Counted from the stretch's first letter, positions 48,089 to 57,380 are shown. The stretch is 64,000 nucleotides of DNA from Nitrospira sp. (GCA_024331095.1 JANDJE010000001.1:16815-80814); one strand, 5' to 3'. Numbers and translations are program-made. Notes: generated from the sequence alone by a model not told the origin.

Positions 48089-50247
48089 GGCATGGCTCCT
48101 TCCACCGTCTCTTTGAAGCGCATCGACGATCCGACGCGCCGGACCAGCGGCAACTCGTGGACCGGCGGAAACACCCACAGATTCACATCGGGATTGGGTT
48201 CCCGGATAATCACCGGATTGATGACCACCACCAATTCTTGCCGATCGTCGCGACGGGCAAAGTTTCTGACCAGCCATTCCACTCCCGGAAGGTCGCCCAG
48301 CCCCGGTGGATACAGTTGATCGTCCATTCGATCGCGGGCCAACAGTCCGGCCATTAACAGTCCTTCGCCGTCGTTGACTTTGGCATGGGTCATGAACGAT
48401 CGAATGCGGAACGCGGTCGTGAGCTGATTGGCGCCCGTCGTCTCCTTGAGCGACAGCGTCAGGGACGGGTCCGGGGACGTGACCGACGGCACGATGTCGA
48501 GCGTGATGGAATCATCGTCGCCCACCAGCGGCCTGATCCCCAGCGTGATACCGAACGGTACCAGCTCGACGGCGCTGAAGACGCCCGGCGGCAGTTGGGC
48601 GTTTCCGCCACCGATGATCGGGGAGAACAATTGCGGCACCGGCACTTCCCCTCCGACCGTGAACGTGGCCAACTCGCCGGAAAGCACCGTCATAGAAGGA
48701 GACGACAAGGTTCTGGTGACGTTCAGGCGGTTGAGCAACGAAAACACCGCTTGGAGCGCAAATTGGCCCGCCTTGAACTGAGCCGTGTTGCCCAACGTGC
48801 CGTTGAGGAACGAGAGCACATTTTGGAATGAGATGCGATCCGGCCCGACCCTCGCGGCTTCCGATCCTTGAAAGGGAATCGCGTTCGGCGCGGGATTCAA
48901 CCGGCCTTGAGAGAAGGTTCCCGCGATCGCCATCAGGTCCGAGTTGTAAGTCAGCAGCTTGTTCCGATTGAGCTCGTAGAGACGCACGTTCAAGCGAACC
49001 TGCGGCAAGTCCTTGACCGTGATGAACGAGAGCAGCCGCCCCTTGGCGGCGGAGACGATTTTTGCGCGGCCCAAGTTCTTGCCGATCAGATTTTGCAGTT
49101 GCCGGATTTGCCTGAGCGATCCTCCTCCTCCCTGCAGCACCTGCCCCAACTGTCCTACGCCCACCATGGCGCCGCCCCCGCCGCCCATGCCTTGCTGTAA
49201 CGTGCCCATTCCCGCCTGGGCGGCGCGCCGGCTCGTCAATCCGCCGGATTCGTCGGCCAGCACCTTGAGATCCTCCTCCGCCGTCGCTTCACCGGTGATG
49301 ACGTGCGCCGCGACATGGAGGATCCGGGCCACGGCCACCTGATTGGGCGCCGTCCCTTCAAGCACGAACACGTCCCGCTGGTCATCCCGGCTGTTGCCAT
49401 GGAGAACTCTCCGAACGGTGACCGATTTCCCGCCGATCGACTGAATCGCTTCTTTGATTTTTTCTTCCGGCGTGAGCGGCAACTGTTCGACGCGGATGAG
49501 ATTGATCACCGCCACGCTCGGCTCGATCTCCGCGTCGATTCTGGCTGTCTCGTTGGTTGAAGGAGCCTCACCTTCCGCCTCTGTATCGGGCGGCGGCGAG
49601 CCGGCTCGGGTCCCCTCCGCGCCGGCCTTTCCGATTCCCTTCACAAAGGCGCGCGCCTTGCCTTTCCTGCCGCCCCCGGCCTGACCGGCCTTGAGATAGT
49701 CCCTGGCCACCGCCTCGGCGGCAACGGAATAGCCGGCGTCGGGGACCAGCCCGGTAAGCAGAACCGCATCTCGGTCCGGAGCCAGACGGGCGCCGATCGA
49801 CGGATGGATGTGGTGCAGAGCGGCATGGAGCACCGAGAGGTCACGCTCAACGATCACGAGATACTGTTTCAATTGGCCGGACTTGAACCAGATCAGCAAC
49901 GTCGTCCGTCCCGATTCGACACCGAGCAGAAGCAGCTCGCGGTTGGTGACCAGTTCGGCCGACACGATTTCACTGTCTCCAACGGCCATCCGCAGAATGT
50001 CTTCTTTCATCACCAGACGGCGATGGTGCGATTTGACGATGGTCAGCGCCGTCGTCTCCGATTTTTCCCCCTCGACTGAGGCCGGTTTCGGCGAGGGTAG
50101 CCTTTGCCCCATCGAGGTCCGAGGGAGGTTCTCCGCCAAGACCGACACCCCGTGGACGATCAGAACCGCTAGAACCGCCGTCGCGACACAGAGAAGCGGT
50201 CCTTTCGACTCCCGATTCCGGCCTTCTGTTTGTTTCCCGCCCATCAT
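48085..50247 (-). CDS. cpaC: Tad secretin CpaC/RcpA, enlarged
   Basis: A 720-residue outer-membrane secretin. Signal peptide, pilus-formation N-terminal domain (HHRRLVMKEDILRMAVGDSE, GRTTLLIWFKSGQ), a middle section with an acidic linker (near 215-245) and glycine-rich stretch (near 350-385), then the secretin domain (LNVRLYELNRNKLL, VPVPQLFSPIIGG, LGIRPLVGDDDSITLDIVP, MAGLLARDRMDDQ). Most CpaC proteins have 450-600 residues; here linkers account for the extra length. It starts downstream of a strong hairpin after flp. Confidence 0.92.
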   Translation of the reverse strand: MMGGKQTEGRNRESKGPLLCVATAVLAVLIVHGVSVLAENLPRTSMGQRLPSPKPASVEGEKSETTALTIVKSHHRRLVMKEDILRMAVGDSEIVSAELVTNRELLLLGVESGRTTLLIWFKSGQLKQYLVIVERDLSVLHAALHHIHPSIGARLAPDRDAVLLTGLVPDAGYSVAAEAVARDYLKAGQAGGGRKGKARAFVKGIGKAGAEGTRAGSPPPDTEAEGEAPSTNETARIDAEIEPSVAVINLIRVEQLPLTPEEKIKEAIQSIGGKSVTVRRVLHGNSRDDQRDVFVLEGTAPNQVAVARILHVAAHVITGEATAEEDLKVLADESGGLTSRRAAQAGMGTLQQGMGGGGGAMVGVGQLGQVLQGGGGSLRQIRQLQNLIGKNLGRAKIVSAAKGRLLSFITVKDLPQVRLNVRLYELNRNKLLTYNSDLMAIAGTFSQGRLNPAPNAIPFQGSEAARVGPDRISFQNVLSFLNGTLGNTAQFKAGQFALQAVFSLLNRLNVTRTLSSPSMTVLSGELATFTVGGEVPVPQLFSPIIGGGNAQLPPGVFSAVELVPFGITLGIRPLVGDDDSITLDIVPSVTSPDPSLTLSLKETTGANQLTTAFRIRSFMTHAKVNDGEGLLMAGLLARDRMDDQLYPPGLGDLPGVEWLVRNFARRDDRQELVVVINPVIIREPNPDVNLWVFPPVHELPLVRRVGSSMRFKETVEGAMP

Positions 50248-50274
50248 AGATAGAATGCCGCTCCCTCATGAGAC

Positions 50275-50309
50275 GACCGAGCCTCCGCCAGAGAGGCGGA
50301 GGCTCGGTC
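50275..50309. terminator. Strong 15-bp hairpin between flp and cpaC
   Basis: Arms 50275-50289 and 50295-50309 (GACCGAGCCTCCGCC and its complement) with a 5-nt loop. It lies just after the flp stop and before the cpaC start, both leftward. Such a stem can attenuate read-through and stabilise flp mRNA, giving more pilin than machinery. There is no T-run. Confidence 0.65.
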
Positions 50310-50328
50310 CGTCTCACGGGCCATCCCC

Positions 50329-50685
50329 TTACGGGTTCGCTTCGACGACCAAGTTGCTCAGAGCGTTCGCGCCGGTATTGTTGGCCACGCCGAGGATGTT
50401 ATTCCCCAGCCGCTCCGTGTCGGTATTGGCCACGATTCCGGCGACGTCCAACTGAATGGGACCGGCGCCAGCGTCGGTGGTCTCGATGAGCTTGCCGGAC
50501 ACCAGCGCCGCGTTATCGTCTTCGTGGGCGCCCGGCATGACCGCCGCCACCGCCGCCATCAGATCGCTGGTCTTGTGCCCGAAAATCGACACGGCAGCCG
50601 CACCCATCAGCGCGACACCGGCGATAAGCAGGCTGTACTCGACCAACGCCGCACCCTTCTTATCACGCACTAATGCCTTCACCAT
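50329..50685 (-). CDS. flp: Flp/TadA-type major pilin with long C-terminal extension
   Basis: About 118 residues. The prepilin processing site is KKG/AALVEYSLLIAGVAL, with glutamate at +5 and the following tyrosine as in Flp pilins. The start at 50685 (MVKALVRDKK) has GGAGG 6 nt ahead; the frame is open to 50859 but the upstream part is not credible. Typical Flp pilins have 50-75 residues; here about 60 extra residues rich in Asn, Asp and Ala follow. Position at the head of the Tad operon supports the role. Confidence 0.88.
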   Translation of the reverse strand: MVKALVRDKKGAALVEYSLLIAGVALMGAAAVSIFGHKTSDLMAAVAAVMPGAHEDDNAALVSGKLIETTDAGAGPIQLDVAGIVANTDTERLGNNILGVANNTGANALSNLVVEANP

Positions 50686-51168
50686 CTCACACCTCCTGTA
50701 TGTGTAGGGAACGTCCCAACCACTCCCCATTGACGGAAGCCTGACAGCCTTCCGGGCGGCCGGCACCGCCGTGGCCGGAACCCTGTTTTGCCGGACGACT
50801 CTGCCGAACCTGTCGTGATTCCCATCACGCATGCGTGGCGTGAGGTATAGAGACCGCACAACGTCTCTGACGACCTTTTTTCAATCAACGGTCGAAATGA
50901 GTCGATGATCGGTCGCCTTCGTGGATCAAGAAGATCTATGCGGAGGCGGTGACGGGGAAAACACCATGGCGCGCATCCTGTGTGATTCGTCTCAGTCTTT
51001 CACCCTTGTAGACCTTTCTGATGGAGGCACAGCCACTGGTAAGCCACATAGGCCCACCGGCTGCTCTCCACTGACCATTCATGAAACAGTCACAGACGGT
51101 GAGCTTCTTCCGATATAAAAAGGAGAGCGCCGCTTCAAACCCCCAGAGTCTCAAAAAGGAGGCATCCC
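50686..51168. other. Intergenic region with divergent flp and DUF1826 control sequences
   Basis: About 480 bp without a credible gene. Toward flp it holds two palindromes: CACGCATGCGTG (50826-50837) and AGAGAC-8-GTCTCT (50849-50868). Toward the DUF1826 gene it holds a TATAAA -10-like hexamer (51114-51119) without a good -35 partner. No Zur-like TTGCAA palindrome was seen. Confidence 0.55.
50826..50868. promoter_or_regulatory. Two palindromes upstream of flp, candidate operators
   Basis: A perfect 12-bp palindrome (CACGCATGCGTG, 50826-50837) is followed by an inverted repeat AGAGAC/GTCTCT with an 8-nt spacer (50849-50868). They lie 140-185 bp before the flp start. They could be sites for the nearby response regulator or another activator; LytTR sites are usually direct repeats, so the match is not obvious. 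Confidence 0.35.
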
Positions 51169-51915
51169 ATGAAAGTACACGGTCATCACACGGCACCGGA
51201 AGACGATCCGACCGGCCATTCAGTCTCGACGATTCGAATCGATGGAATGAATCCGGTCGATTCACCCCTTCTGCCCCGCAACGTGGTCATCATCACCGAT
51301 TGGGCCGACATCGACCGCCTGGCGGACCCGGCCAAGAACCTTCTCCTCTATCCTTGGTCCCCCTCTCCTTCACTCCAACAAGCCATCGCGACCCGGCCCT
51401 TCGCGGAGCTTCCTCAGATGGAGCTGACCCTGCCGAAAGACAACGCGGCCGGTACCGCGACAATCGTGGAGAACCAGTTAGTGCGACACCTTCTGACAGA
51501 ACTTGCACCGGCCCTCACGGCCTTCGCCTCGATCTCGCCGGGCCACACCCTTCACCTCTCGTTGCGCAAAACACGGGAACAATCTTGCCCTCTGTTTCAC
51601 ACCGACCGATTCGCCGTTCGGCTGCTCTGCACCTTGCGCGGTCCCGGCACCGAATGGCTGGATGACGAACAGGTCACCCGCAAGGGATTGGGACGGGGCG
51701 ACAATCGCAAGGTCGCCGGGCCCGATGCGACGATCTACGCGGCACAGCCGTTTCAGATCCTGATTCTCAAGGGAGACGCGGGATTCGGCACTGCCGCTCC
51801 CAGCGTCGTGCATCGCTCGCCGGTCGTCCCTGCCTCGTCGGACGGCCGCTGGTACCTTCGCATCGATCCTGTTTTGACGACGAGACCGATGATTCACGAA
51901 TGGTCGAGACTCTAG
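51169..51915 (+). CDS. DUF1826-family protein
   Basis: A 248-residue protein of the DUF1826 type, with the family core CPLFHTDRFAVRLLCTLRGPGTEWL near residues 140-165 and a following lysine/arginine-rich segment. The HxD and later RSP-type residues hint at a metal-binding double-stranded beta-helix, but no activity is established. From memory, DUF1826 genes often occur beside COG0523 GTPases in zinc-responsive loci; here the neighbours are the Tad operon and a two-component system. AAAGGAGG lies 6 nt before the start. Confidence 0.72.
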   Translation: MKVHGHHTAPEDDPTGHSVSTIRIDGMNPVDSPLLPRNVVIITDWADIDRLADPAKNLLLYPWSPSPSLQQAIATRPFAELPQMELTLPKDNAAGTATIVENQLVRHLLTELAPALTAFASISPGHTLHLSLRKTREQSCPLFHTDRFAVRLLCTLRGPGTEWLDDEQVTRKGLGRGDNRKVAGPDATIYAAQPFQILILKGDAGFGTAAPSVVHRSPVVPASSDGRWYLRIDPVLTTRPMIHEWSRL

Positions 51916-51976
51916 CCGCTTGCGGTCTCAAGTGTTTCGGCTGATCTCTCTAGCCGTTTGGCCCGTGCCCGCCGCC

Positions 51977-52768
51977 CTACAGCCGCAGCAACCGCTTGCG
52001 CAGCAGGCGTGACTGAGCACGGCTGACTTTGAGCTGTTGGGTATTCGCGAGAGTGACGAGGAAGACGCCGCCCGGCATGTGGGTAACACGGTTGATACAT
52101 TCGACGTTGACGATCGAGCCGCGGTCGATTCGAATGAATCGTCGGGGGTCCAATCGCCGCTCAAGCGCCTTGAGGCGATAGTTGATCACATGTCGTTCTT
52201 TGCGGACGGTCGTGAGGTAGAGCAATTCGCCGTCGGCCACGACCGAGGCGATCTGACTGACCGGCAGCAGAAGAATGTCGTCCTTCTGACGGACGGGGAT
52301 CCGTTCCAGAAAGTGAGACGCTCCATGAGATGACTCCTCCGGCTGTGCCGACTCCGCATCCGGCATGTCGCCGTCGGCCAGGGCCAATTGTTCGAGTCTC
52401 GCACGGACCCGCGCAAGGGTGTCCGCCAAGCGCTTGCGGTCCACCGGCTTCAAGAGATAATCCATCGCCTGCACTTCAAAGGCGCCGACCGCGTATTCAT
52501 CGTAGGCCGTGACGAACACGATCAGGGGGCGATCCGCCGCCTTGAATTTTCGTGCCACGCCCAGCCCATCCAATCCGGGCATTTGCAAGTCGATCAAGGC
52601 CAGGTCGGGATCGGCATGATCGATGAGTTCGACCGTCGCCGGCCCGTTTTCCGCCTCGCCGACCAGCTCGACATCGGAAAACGATCCGAGCAGTTTCGTC
52701 AAGACGGCGCGTGCCGGCCGCTCGTCATCCGCGACGACGACGCGAAGCTTCGTGGCCGGTTCTGTCAT
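51977..52768 (-). CDS. LytTR-family response regulator
   Basis: A 263-residue regulator. The receiver domain has the acidic pair in VVADDERPAR, phosphoacceptor aspartate in LALIDLQMPGLDG, threonine in FVTAYDEYA and lysine in LLKPVDRKRL. The C-terminal LytTR DNA-binding domain has FLERIPVRQKDDILLLPVSQ and RFIRIDRGSIVNVECINRV. It is co-transcribed with the histidine kinase upstream (4-nt overlap). Its place next to the Tad operon makes pilus genes reasonable targets. Confidence 0.94.
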   Translation of the reverse strand: MTEPATKLRVVVADDERPARAVLTKLLGSFSDVELVGEAENGPATVELIDHADPDLALIDLQMPGLDGLGVARKFKAADRPLIVFVTAYDEYAVGAFEVQAMDYLLKPVDRKRLADTLARVRARLEQLALADGDMPDAESAQPEESSHGASHFLERIPVRQKDDILLLPVSQIASVVADGELLYLTTVRKERHVINYRLKALERRLDPRRFIRIDRGSIVNVECINRVTHMPGGVFLVTLANTQQLKVSRAQSRLLRKRLLRL

Positions 52769-54810
52769 GACGCTCCCTTGCCCACCGTCACGGAGACGGA
52801 CGTCGCCGACAGCGCCGACGGCTCATCGACGGGAAATCGGACCGTGACCGTCGTGCCCACGCCGGGCGTGCTCACGATCCGCAATGAGGCCCAAGCTCCA
52901 TAGAGGCAGCGGAGTCGGTTTTCCACGTTCGTCAATCCGATCCCCCGTTGTCGGCCCTGCCTCAAGACCTCTTCGGAGGCTCCCACGCCCGTATCGACAA
53001 TTTCCAAACAGAGCAACTGCGGCGAAGACCGGAGCCCGCCCTGTCGGGTCAACTCGGACGTGAGCCAGGCGGCGATTCGGATTTCCCCGCCGCGCATCGA
53101 CGGCTGGACTCCATGTTTGACGGCGTTTTCCACCAGCGGCTGAAGCACCAGCGCCGGAACCCGGACTCGATGCAGATCCCGCGGCACGTCGATACATACG
53201 GACAATCGTTCTTCAAACCTTGCCTGTTCAATGTCGAGGTAAGCACGCACCAGATCGAGTTCCTCGCCCAGCGTGGTGAAGTTGTCTTCCATCCGGCGGA
53301 GAATGTTTCGCAGCAGGTACGTCAGATCCCGCAAGGTGGCGGCGGCCCGGGCGGGCGCCGTATCGATCAGATACCCGACGGTGTTGAGCGCATTGAACAA
53401 AAAATGAGGATTCACCTGCGCGCGCAGCGCCCGCAGTTCCGCCTCGGTGGCGAGCTTCTGCATCTCTTGTTCGCGCAACGCGATCTCGCATCGTTCATGG
53501 CTCGTCCGAAGCACGTCAATCCGCCGCGCGGCGAGCGATGCCGCCTCCTCCACAAGGGTCAGCTCTTCCGACAGGAACCGATGCCCATCCTCGCGCACGG
53601 CGACCGTCAACAGATAGCGGGGCGGCTCCCATGTCGGCACGATGATCGTCAAACCTCCCTGTGTCGTGAGAACGGGAGCCTCCTGCTCCGCCCGCCGTCG
53701 ATTTCCTGCCCCATCCGTCTTGTGATGGTCTTCGGACAGATGCGGCAACAAGGGGATTTCTTCGATCCGTTCCCACCGGACCTCTCGGGAGCGGAGGGCC
53801 TGTTGCAAACTTTGGCACAGTTCGCCCAACACGGCGTCGACGGCGTCCAGTCCATCCAGACGTTGTGCCAACAGACGTCGAAGTTCACGATAGTCGGATC
53901 GTTCAAGGATGAACGTATCGACCAGCCGGCTCACCTGCCGGCGCAGCCATGGATATCCCAGGGCCGTCGCCACCCACAGTGAAATGATCAGACCGGAGAC
54001 GACCGGCGATACGCGGCCGGGTGTGCCGTCGCCGAGCCAAGGCATCACGGCAAACACGTAGAGACCGACCGTTATGACGACGACCAACAACAACGACAGG
54101 GTTCGGCTGACGAAGCGATCGACAAACACGAATCGGTAGTCGCGATACAACACGGCCACGGCAACGGGGAGCGACGCATGGTGACCCAGGAAATCCACCC
54201 ACCAAGGGAGACCGTCGCTTGAGTGGCGACTAAGCGGTAGCGCCGCAACAGAACAAACGGCGAGCAGGACGAGCATCAAACCGCCATGACCGGTCAAGGT
54301 CCGCTTCATAAGCAGGAGTAGGACCAAAAACAAAAAGAGAAACCCGCCGGTCAACATCCGCCAGGCGCCGGGATCGGGGACCGCGCCGCCGGATGCCAAG
54401 ACCCAACCGTTCCACAACACTGCCGCCGCACTGAGCCCATAGCCGCCCAGCACTAACGCCCCCAGCGGTCTTCTCACCGCTCCAGTCTCCGCTTGCCACA
54501 CGGAATGGAGCGCCAATGCCGGCAACCAGCCCAACGTTGACACGGCCACGAACGACAAAAAGGCCTGTGTGACGATGGGAGTCTGGGCCGATACCAACCC
54601 CGAGGCGAGGGCAGCGAGGTTCCAGAACAGCCCGAGGACGGCGATCGCGAGGGGAATCGGCAACCGCTCGTGCCAACGCCTCGTTTTCTCTCCCTCTGTG
54701 GAAACAGAGACCGAATTCGCCGACACCATGGCCAGCAGCACGGCGTACAGCACGATCCCCGTCAGAAACCCGATCTGATGGGCGATATCCGTGGCAAGGC
54801 CGGCCATCAC
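52765..54810 (-). CDS. LytS-type sensor histidine kinase
   Basis: A 681-residue kinase. Around eight membrane helices fill residues 1-290, a GAF-like cytoplasmic segment follows, then the His_kinase domain (LRAQVNPHFLFNALNTVGYL with the phosphorylated histidine) and HATPase_c (LVLQPLVENAVKHGVQPS, VDTGVG, GIGLTNVENRL). It belongs to the LytS/YehU class that pairs with LytTR regulators, as here. The signal sensed is unknown. Confidence 0.94.
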   Translation of the reverse strand: MMAGLATDIAHQIGFLTGIVLYAVLLAMVSANSVSVSTEGEKTRRWHERLPIPLAIAVLGLFWNLAALASGLVSAQTPIVTQAFLSFVAVSTLGWLPALALHSVWQAETGAVRRPLGALVLGGYGLSAAAVLWNGWVLASGGAVPDPGAWRMLTGGFLFLFLVLLLLMKRTLTGHGGLMLVLLAVCSVAALPLSRHSSDGLPWWVDFLGHHASLPVAVAVLYRDYRFVFVDRFVSRTLSLLLVVVITVGLYVFAVMPWLGDGTPGRVSPVVSGLIISLWVATALGYPWLRRQVSRLVDTFILERSDYRELRRLLAQRLDGLDAVDAVLGELCQSLQQALRSREVRWERIEEIPLLPHLSEDHHKTDGAGNRRRAEQEAPVLTTQGGLTIIVPTWEPPRYLLTVAVREDGHRFLSEELTLVEEAASLAARRIDVLRTSHERCEIALREQEMQKLATEAELRALRAQVNPHFLFNALNTVGYLIDTAPARAAATLRDLTYLLRNILRRMEDNFTTLGEELDLVRAYLDIEQARFEERLSVCIDVPRDLHRVRVPALVLQPLVENAVKHGVQPSMRGGEIRIAAWLTSELTRQGGLRSSPQLLCLEIVDTGVGASEEVLRQGRQRGIGLTNVENRLRCLYGAWASLRIVSTPGVGTTVTVRFPVDEPSALSATSVSVTVGKGAS

Positions 54811-55050
54811 GCGACGCTTTCCTTTCTTATCAAATCGACCACTTGAGCGTTTCGTCCCTTGGCGAAGTACCGGGTGAAGTATTCAGCAGCTCTATCAAGA
54901 GCTCAATAATTCCTCCATGAACTGCCGATTCACACTCTCAAAACGGTCGATTTGTCCAATAAGCTGAACGTGGCGGGCATGGCCGGGAGGCTCAATCTTT
55001 TCCCTGGGGCAACCGATAGGAACGTAGCACCTTATCAAGCGGAGGCTCTC

Positions 55051-55236
55051 ATGCTGACGAAACTCTTACTGCTCGTGATGATCGGAATTTTCGCCCCCCC
55101 GTTCCTTTGGTTAGCCTGCGGGAGCCAATTGGTGTACGCCTCCCGCCTGGCCCGCCGGCAACGTTTGATCAAGAGAGCTCATCAGCTCATTCACTCCCAC
55201 GCACCGGTGAAGCACGAGACACCTCATCGTTGGTGA
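55051..55236 (+). CDS. Small membrane protein of unknown function
   Basis: A 61-residue frame starting at 55051 with GCGGAGG ahead. It has one strong membrane helix (TKLLLLVMIGIFAPPFLWLA) followed by a basic tail with several histidines (IKRAHQLIHSHAPVKHETPH). It lies opposite the zinc island's end. A real gene is likely but not certain. Confidence 0.5.
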   Translation: MLTKLLLLVMIGIFAPPFLWLACGSQLVYASRLARRQRLIKRAHQLIHSHAPVKHETPHRW

Positions 55237-55347
55237 TCACTACCCGAAGCTACACCATGAGCGGGCGGAACCAGTGGAGTCCCTCATGGCAAACAACGAG
55301 CAGATCCTCATTCATCACGGCGCTAGGCGCAAAAATGGCGCCTGTCT

Positions 55348-55506
55348 TTACCGTTTCTCCTTATGCACCGCGTGCTTGCGACAGAAGGAGCAATACTTTT
55401 TGAGTTCGGTCCGATCAAGATCGTTCTTTTTGTTCTTGGTCGTCCAATAGACGGACTTTCCTGGTGTGTCACAGCCCACGCAGGCTATTGCGATCACTTC
55501 GCGCAT
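55348..55506 (-). CDS. rpmG: Ribosomal protein bL33, zinc-ribbon (four-cysteine) form
   Basis: A 52-residue bL33 (MREVIAIACVGC at the start, TTKNKKNDLDRTELKKYC in the middle, CSFCRKHAVHKEKR at the end). Both CxxC pairs are intact, so it is the zinc-binding form, unlike its four neighbours. It is the last gene of the ribosomal unit, 19 nt after bL28. Confidence 0.9.
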   Translation of the reverse strand: MREVIAIACVGCDTPGKSVYWTTKNKKNDLDRTELKKYCSFCRKHAVHKEKR

Positions 55507-55525
55507 GAGACCTATCCTTTCTCAG

Positions 55526-55762
55526 CTAAATCTTCTCTCCGGCCGCCTGTATCTCGGCTACGACCCTGGCTAGACCCTTTTTGTCGATGATCTTCATCCC
55601 ATGCGTGGAAACGGTCAGGGTGATCCAGCGGTTCTCGTCTTTCAAGAAGTAGCGTTTCCGCTGCAGATTCGGGAGAAAGCGCCGCCTGGTTTTGTTGTTC
55701 GCATGACTCACATTGTTGCCGAACACCGGTCGCTTGCCCGTCACTTGACAATATTGTCCCAT
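55526..55762 (-). CDS. rpmB: Ribosomal protein bL28, cysteine-poor form
   Basis: A 78-residue bL28 ([20 protein letters not shown], then [14 protein letters not shown], and the end [17 protein letters not shown]). It has a single cysteine and so lacks the CxxC...CxxC zinc ribbon, as in E. coli bL28. It lies about 40 nt after the COG0523 gene and 19 nt before bL33. Confidence 0.94.
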   Translation of the reverse strand: MGQYCQVTGKRPVFGNNVSHANNKTRRRFLPNLQRKRYFLKDENRWITLTVSTHGMKIIDKKGLARVVAEIQAAGEKI

Positions 55763-55804
55763 CGTCTCCTCCTTTCGAGCGTCACTGACCTGTCAAGAAG
55801 GCCG

Positions 55805-57052
55805 TCAATGAGGCCGCTGCTCTGATCGTCCATGCCGTTTCTCCCAGCTCCCTTTTTTAAAAGGATCTCGAAACGCACGCCAGAGTTCTTCGTCCAGGCA
55901 CAGCTCGTCCCTGGTCAAGAGACACTCATCCAGTCGTCTCGTCAAAGCAGAACGATCCATGTGTTCCCCGATAAAAGCCAACTCGATCCGGCGATCGCCG
56001 TACTCCAAATCCCACACCTTCCGCAGTTCTGAGAGCGCGGTTTCTTCCTTCGGCCACTGACGATCGGGAATCGCCACCCACCAACGGCCCAATCGCTCGT
56101 ACAAGCAGTTGGCACCGGCCTGTGACCACAGGTAACAGGTCTTGGGTTGCGAGGCGATCCAGAAGTACCCCTTGGAGCGCAGCACGCCCGGCCACTCGTC
56201 CTGAATGAACCGCCAGAATCGCATCGGATGAAAGGGACGCCTCGCTCGATACACCAGCAGGTCATCGATGGCCCATTCTTCATCGGCCATCAGGTCGCCG
56301 CTTAAGAGGTGCATCCATCCTGGTCTCACCTCACGTGTCCCGCTGCCGGCGTGCCCAAGCACTTCCACCATGGAACCAGGATTTCCTTGAGAAGCCATCA
56401 CGCAGACCGCATCGGGGTTGACCAGCCGAAGAAACCGTTCAAGCCGCAGCCGTTCATCCTGAGTGACACGATCGCACTTGCTCAGTACGAGTGCCGTGGC
56501 GCATTCCAATTGGTCGGCGAGCAGCTCGGCGACAGCCCGTTCATGATCCGGCCCCCGGCTGACTCCCCGCTCCCCCAACGTGTCTCCCGATTCATAATCC
56601 AGCCAAAACCGTTCGGCATCGATGAGGGTGATCAAGTGGTCAAGCCGGGCAACTTCGGCTAGCCTTTCGCCATCGGGCGTGTGAGCCTCGAACAGATCCG
56701 CAACGAGCAACGGGTCCGTCCCGCCGGAATTTTCGATAAGAATGGTTTCGCACCACCCACGATAGGCTACCTGGATGATCATGTCGGTCAGGTGCCGTCG
56801 CCACGAACAAGGATCATGGATGCTCTCGCGGATACATGACGGACCGGCGCTCCCCTCCTCCGGCATCCAGATGGAACCGGTTTCTGTCATAACGGCAGTT
56901 CGTGCCGGCCTAATTTCCTGAGCAAGACGGTTCAAGACCGTGGTCTTGCCGGCGCCGACGAACCCCGACACCGCGATCACGCTCACTTTGTCCATAGGGA
57001 TGATCTTTTCACCTCCTTCGTCTGTCCCAATCGAAGAAGAACCCTCGCTCAA
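55805..57052 (-). CDS. COG0523 GTPase of the ribosomal zinc unit, CxCC motif missing
   Basis: Up to 415 residues. P-loop [13 protein letters not shown], Walker B region [17 protein letters not shown] and guanine motif LSKCDRV are present, and the CobW C-terminal domain has [15 protein letters not shown] and later [10 protein letters not shown]. Where the GCVSCT or GCxCC metal motif normally sits it reads [15 protein letters not shown], so the motif is degenerate. It belongs to the YciC/ribosomal-operon type of COG0523 putative zinc chaperones. The start is TTG at 57052, overlapping the bL31 stop; ATG at 56995 is possible but its GGAGG is 16 nt away. Confidence 0.85.
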   Translation of the reverse strand: MSEGSSSIGTDEGGEKIIPMDKVSVIAVSGFVGAGKTTVLNRLAQEIRPARTAVMTETGSIWMPEEGSAGPSCIRESIHDPCSWRRHLTDMIIQVAYRGWCETILIENSGGTDPLLVADLFEAHTPDGERLAEVARLDHLITLIDAERFWLDYESGDTLGERGVSRGPDHERAVAELLADQLECATALVLSKCDRVTQDERLRLERFLRLVNPDAVCVMASQGNPGSMVEVLGHAGSGTREVRPGWMHLLSGDLMADEEWAIDDLLVYRARRPFHPMRFWRFIQDEWPGVLRSKGYFWIASQPKTCYLWSQAGANCLYERLGRWWVAIPDRQWPKEETALSELRKVWDLEYGDRRIELAFIGEHMDRSALTRRLDECLLTRDELCLDEELWRAFRDPFKKGSWEKRHGRSEQRPH

Positions 57053-57351
57053 GGCACATAGTCTGCTCCTGGCCTCGACATGCCTTGTCGGCCTTCAGTT
57101 CGTCGGCGGGAACGGTACTTCCTGTTGAACTTTTCAACTCGTCCTTCGGCATCCACGATGCGCTGAGTGCCTGTGTAAAACGGATGCGAATACATGGACG
57201 TTTCCACTCGATAGAGCGGATAGGTTCGACCGTCTTCCCACACCGTCGTCTCGTGGGTTTCAACGGTGGACATCATGATCCACCGTTTGTCGATCGCCAC
57301 ATCATGGAAGACGACGGGGCGGTAGTTCGTCGGATGAATACCCGGCTTCAT
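57049..57351 (-). CDS. rpmE2: Ribosomal protein bL31, type B (zinc-independent)
   Basis: A 100-residue bL31 ([20 protein letters not shown], then [20 protein letters not shown]). No cysteine is present, so this is the type B zinc-independent form, longer than type A and with a basic tail. It can replace zinc-binding bL31 and free zinc during starvation. It precedes the COG0523 gene with an overlap. Confidence 0.95.
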   Translation of the reverse strand: MKPGIHPTNYRPVVFHDVAIDKRWIMMSTVETHETTVWEDGRTYPLYRVETSMYSHPFYTGTQRIVDAEGRVEKFNRKYRSRRRTEGRQGMSRPGADYVP

Positions 57352-57380
57352 CGGCGCCCCCTTTCGCTTCGCGCTTGGTT

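Noticed and set aside
54888..54903. AGCTCT-ATCA-AGAGCT inverted repeat ahead of the small membrane protein and the histidine kinase
   Set aside because: Only 6-bp arms and no resemblance to the Zur-like box or to LytTR direct repeats; likely chance.
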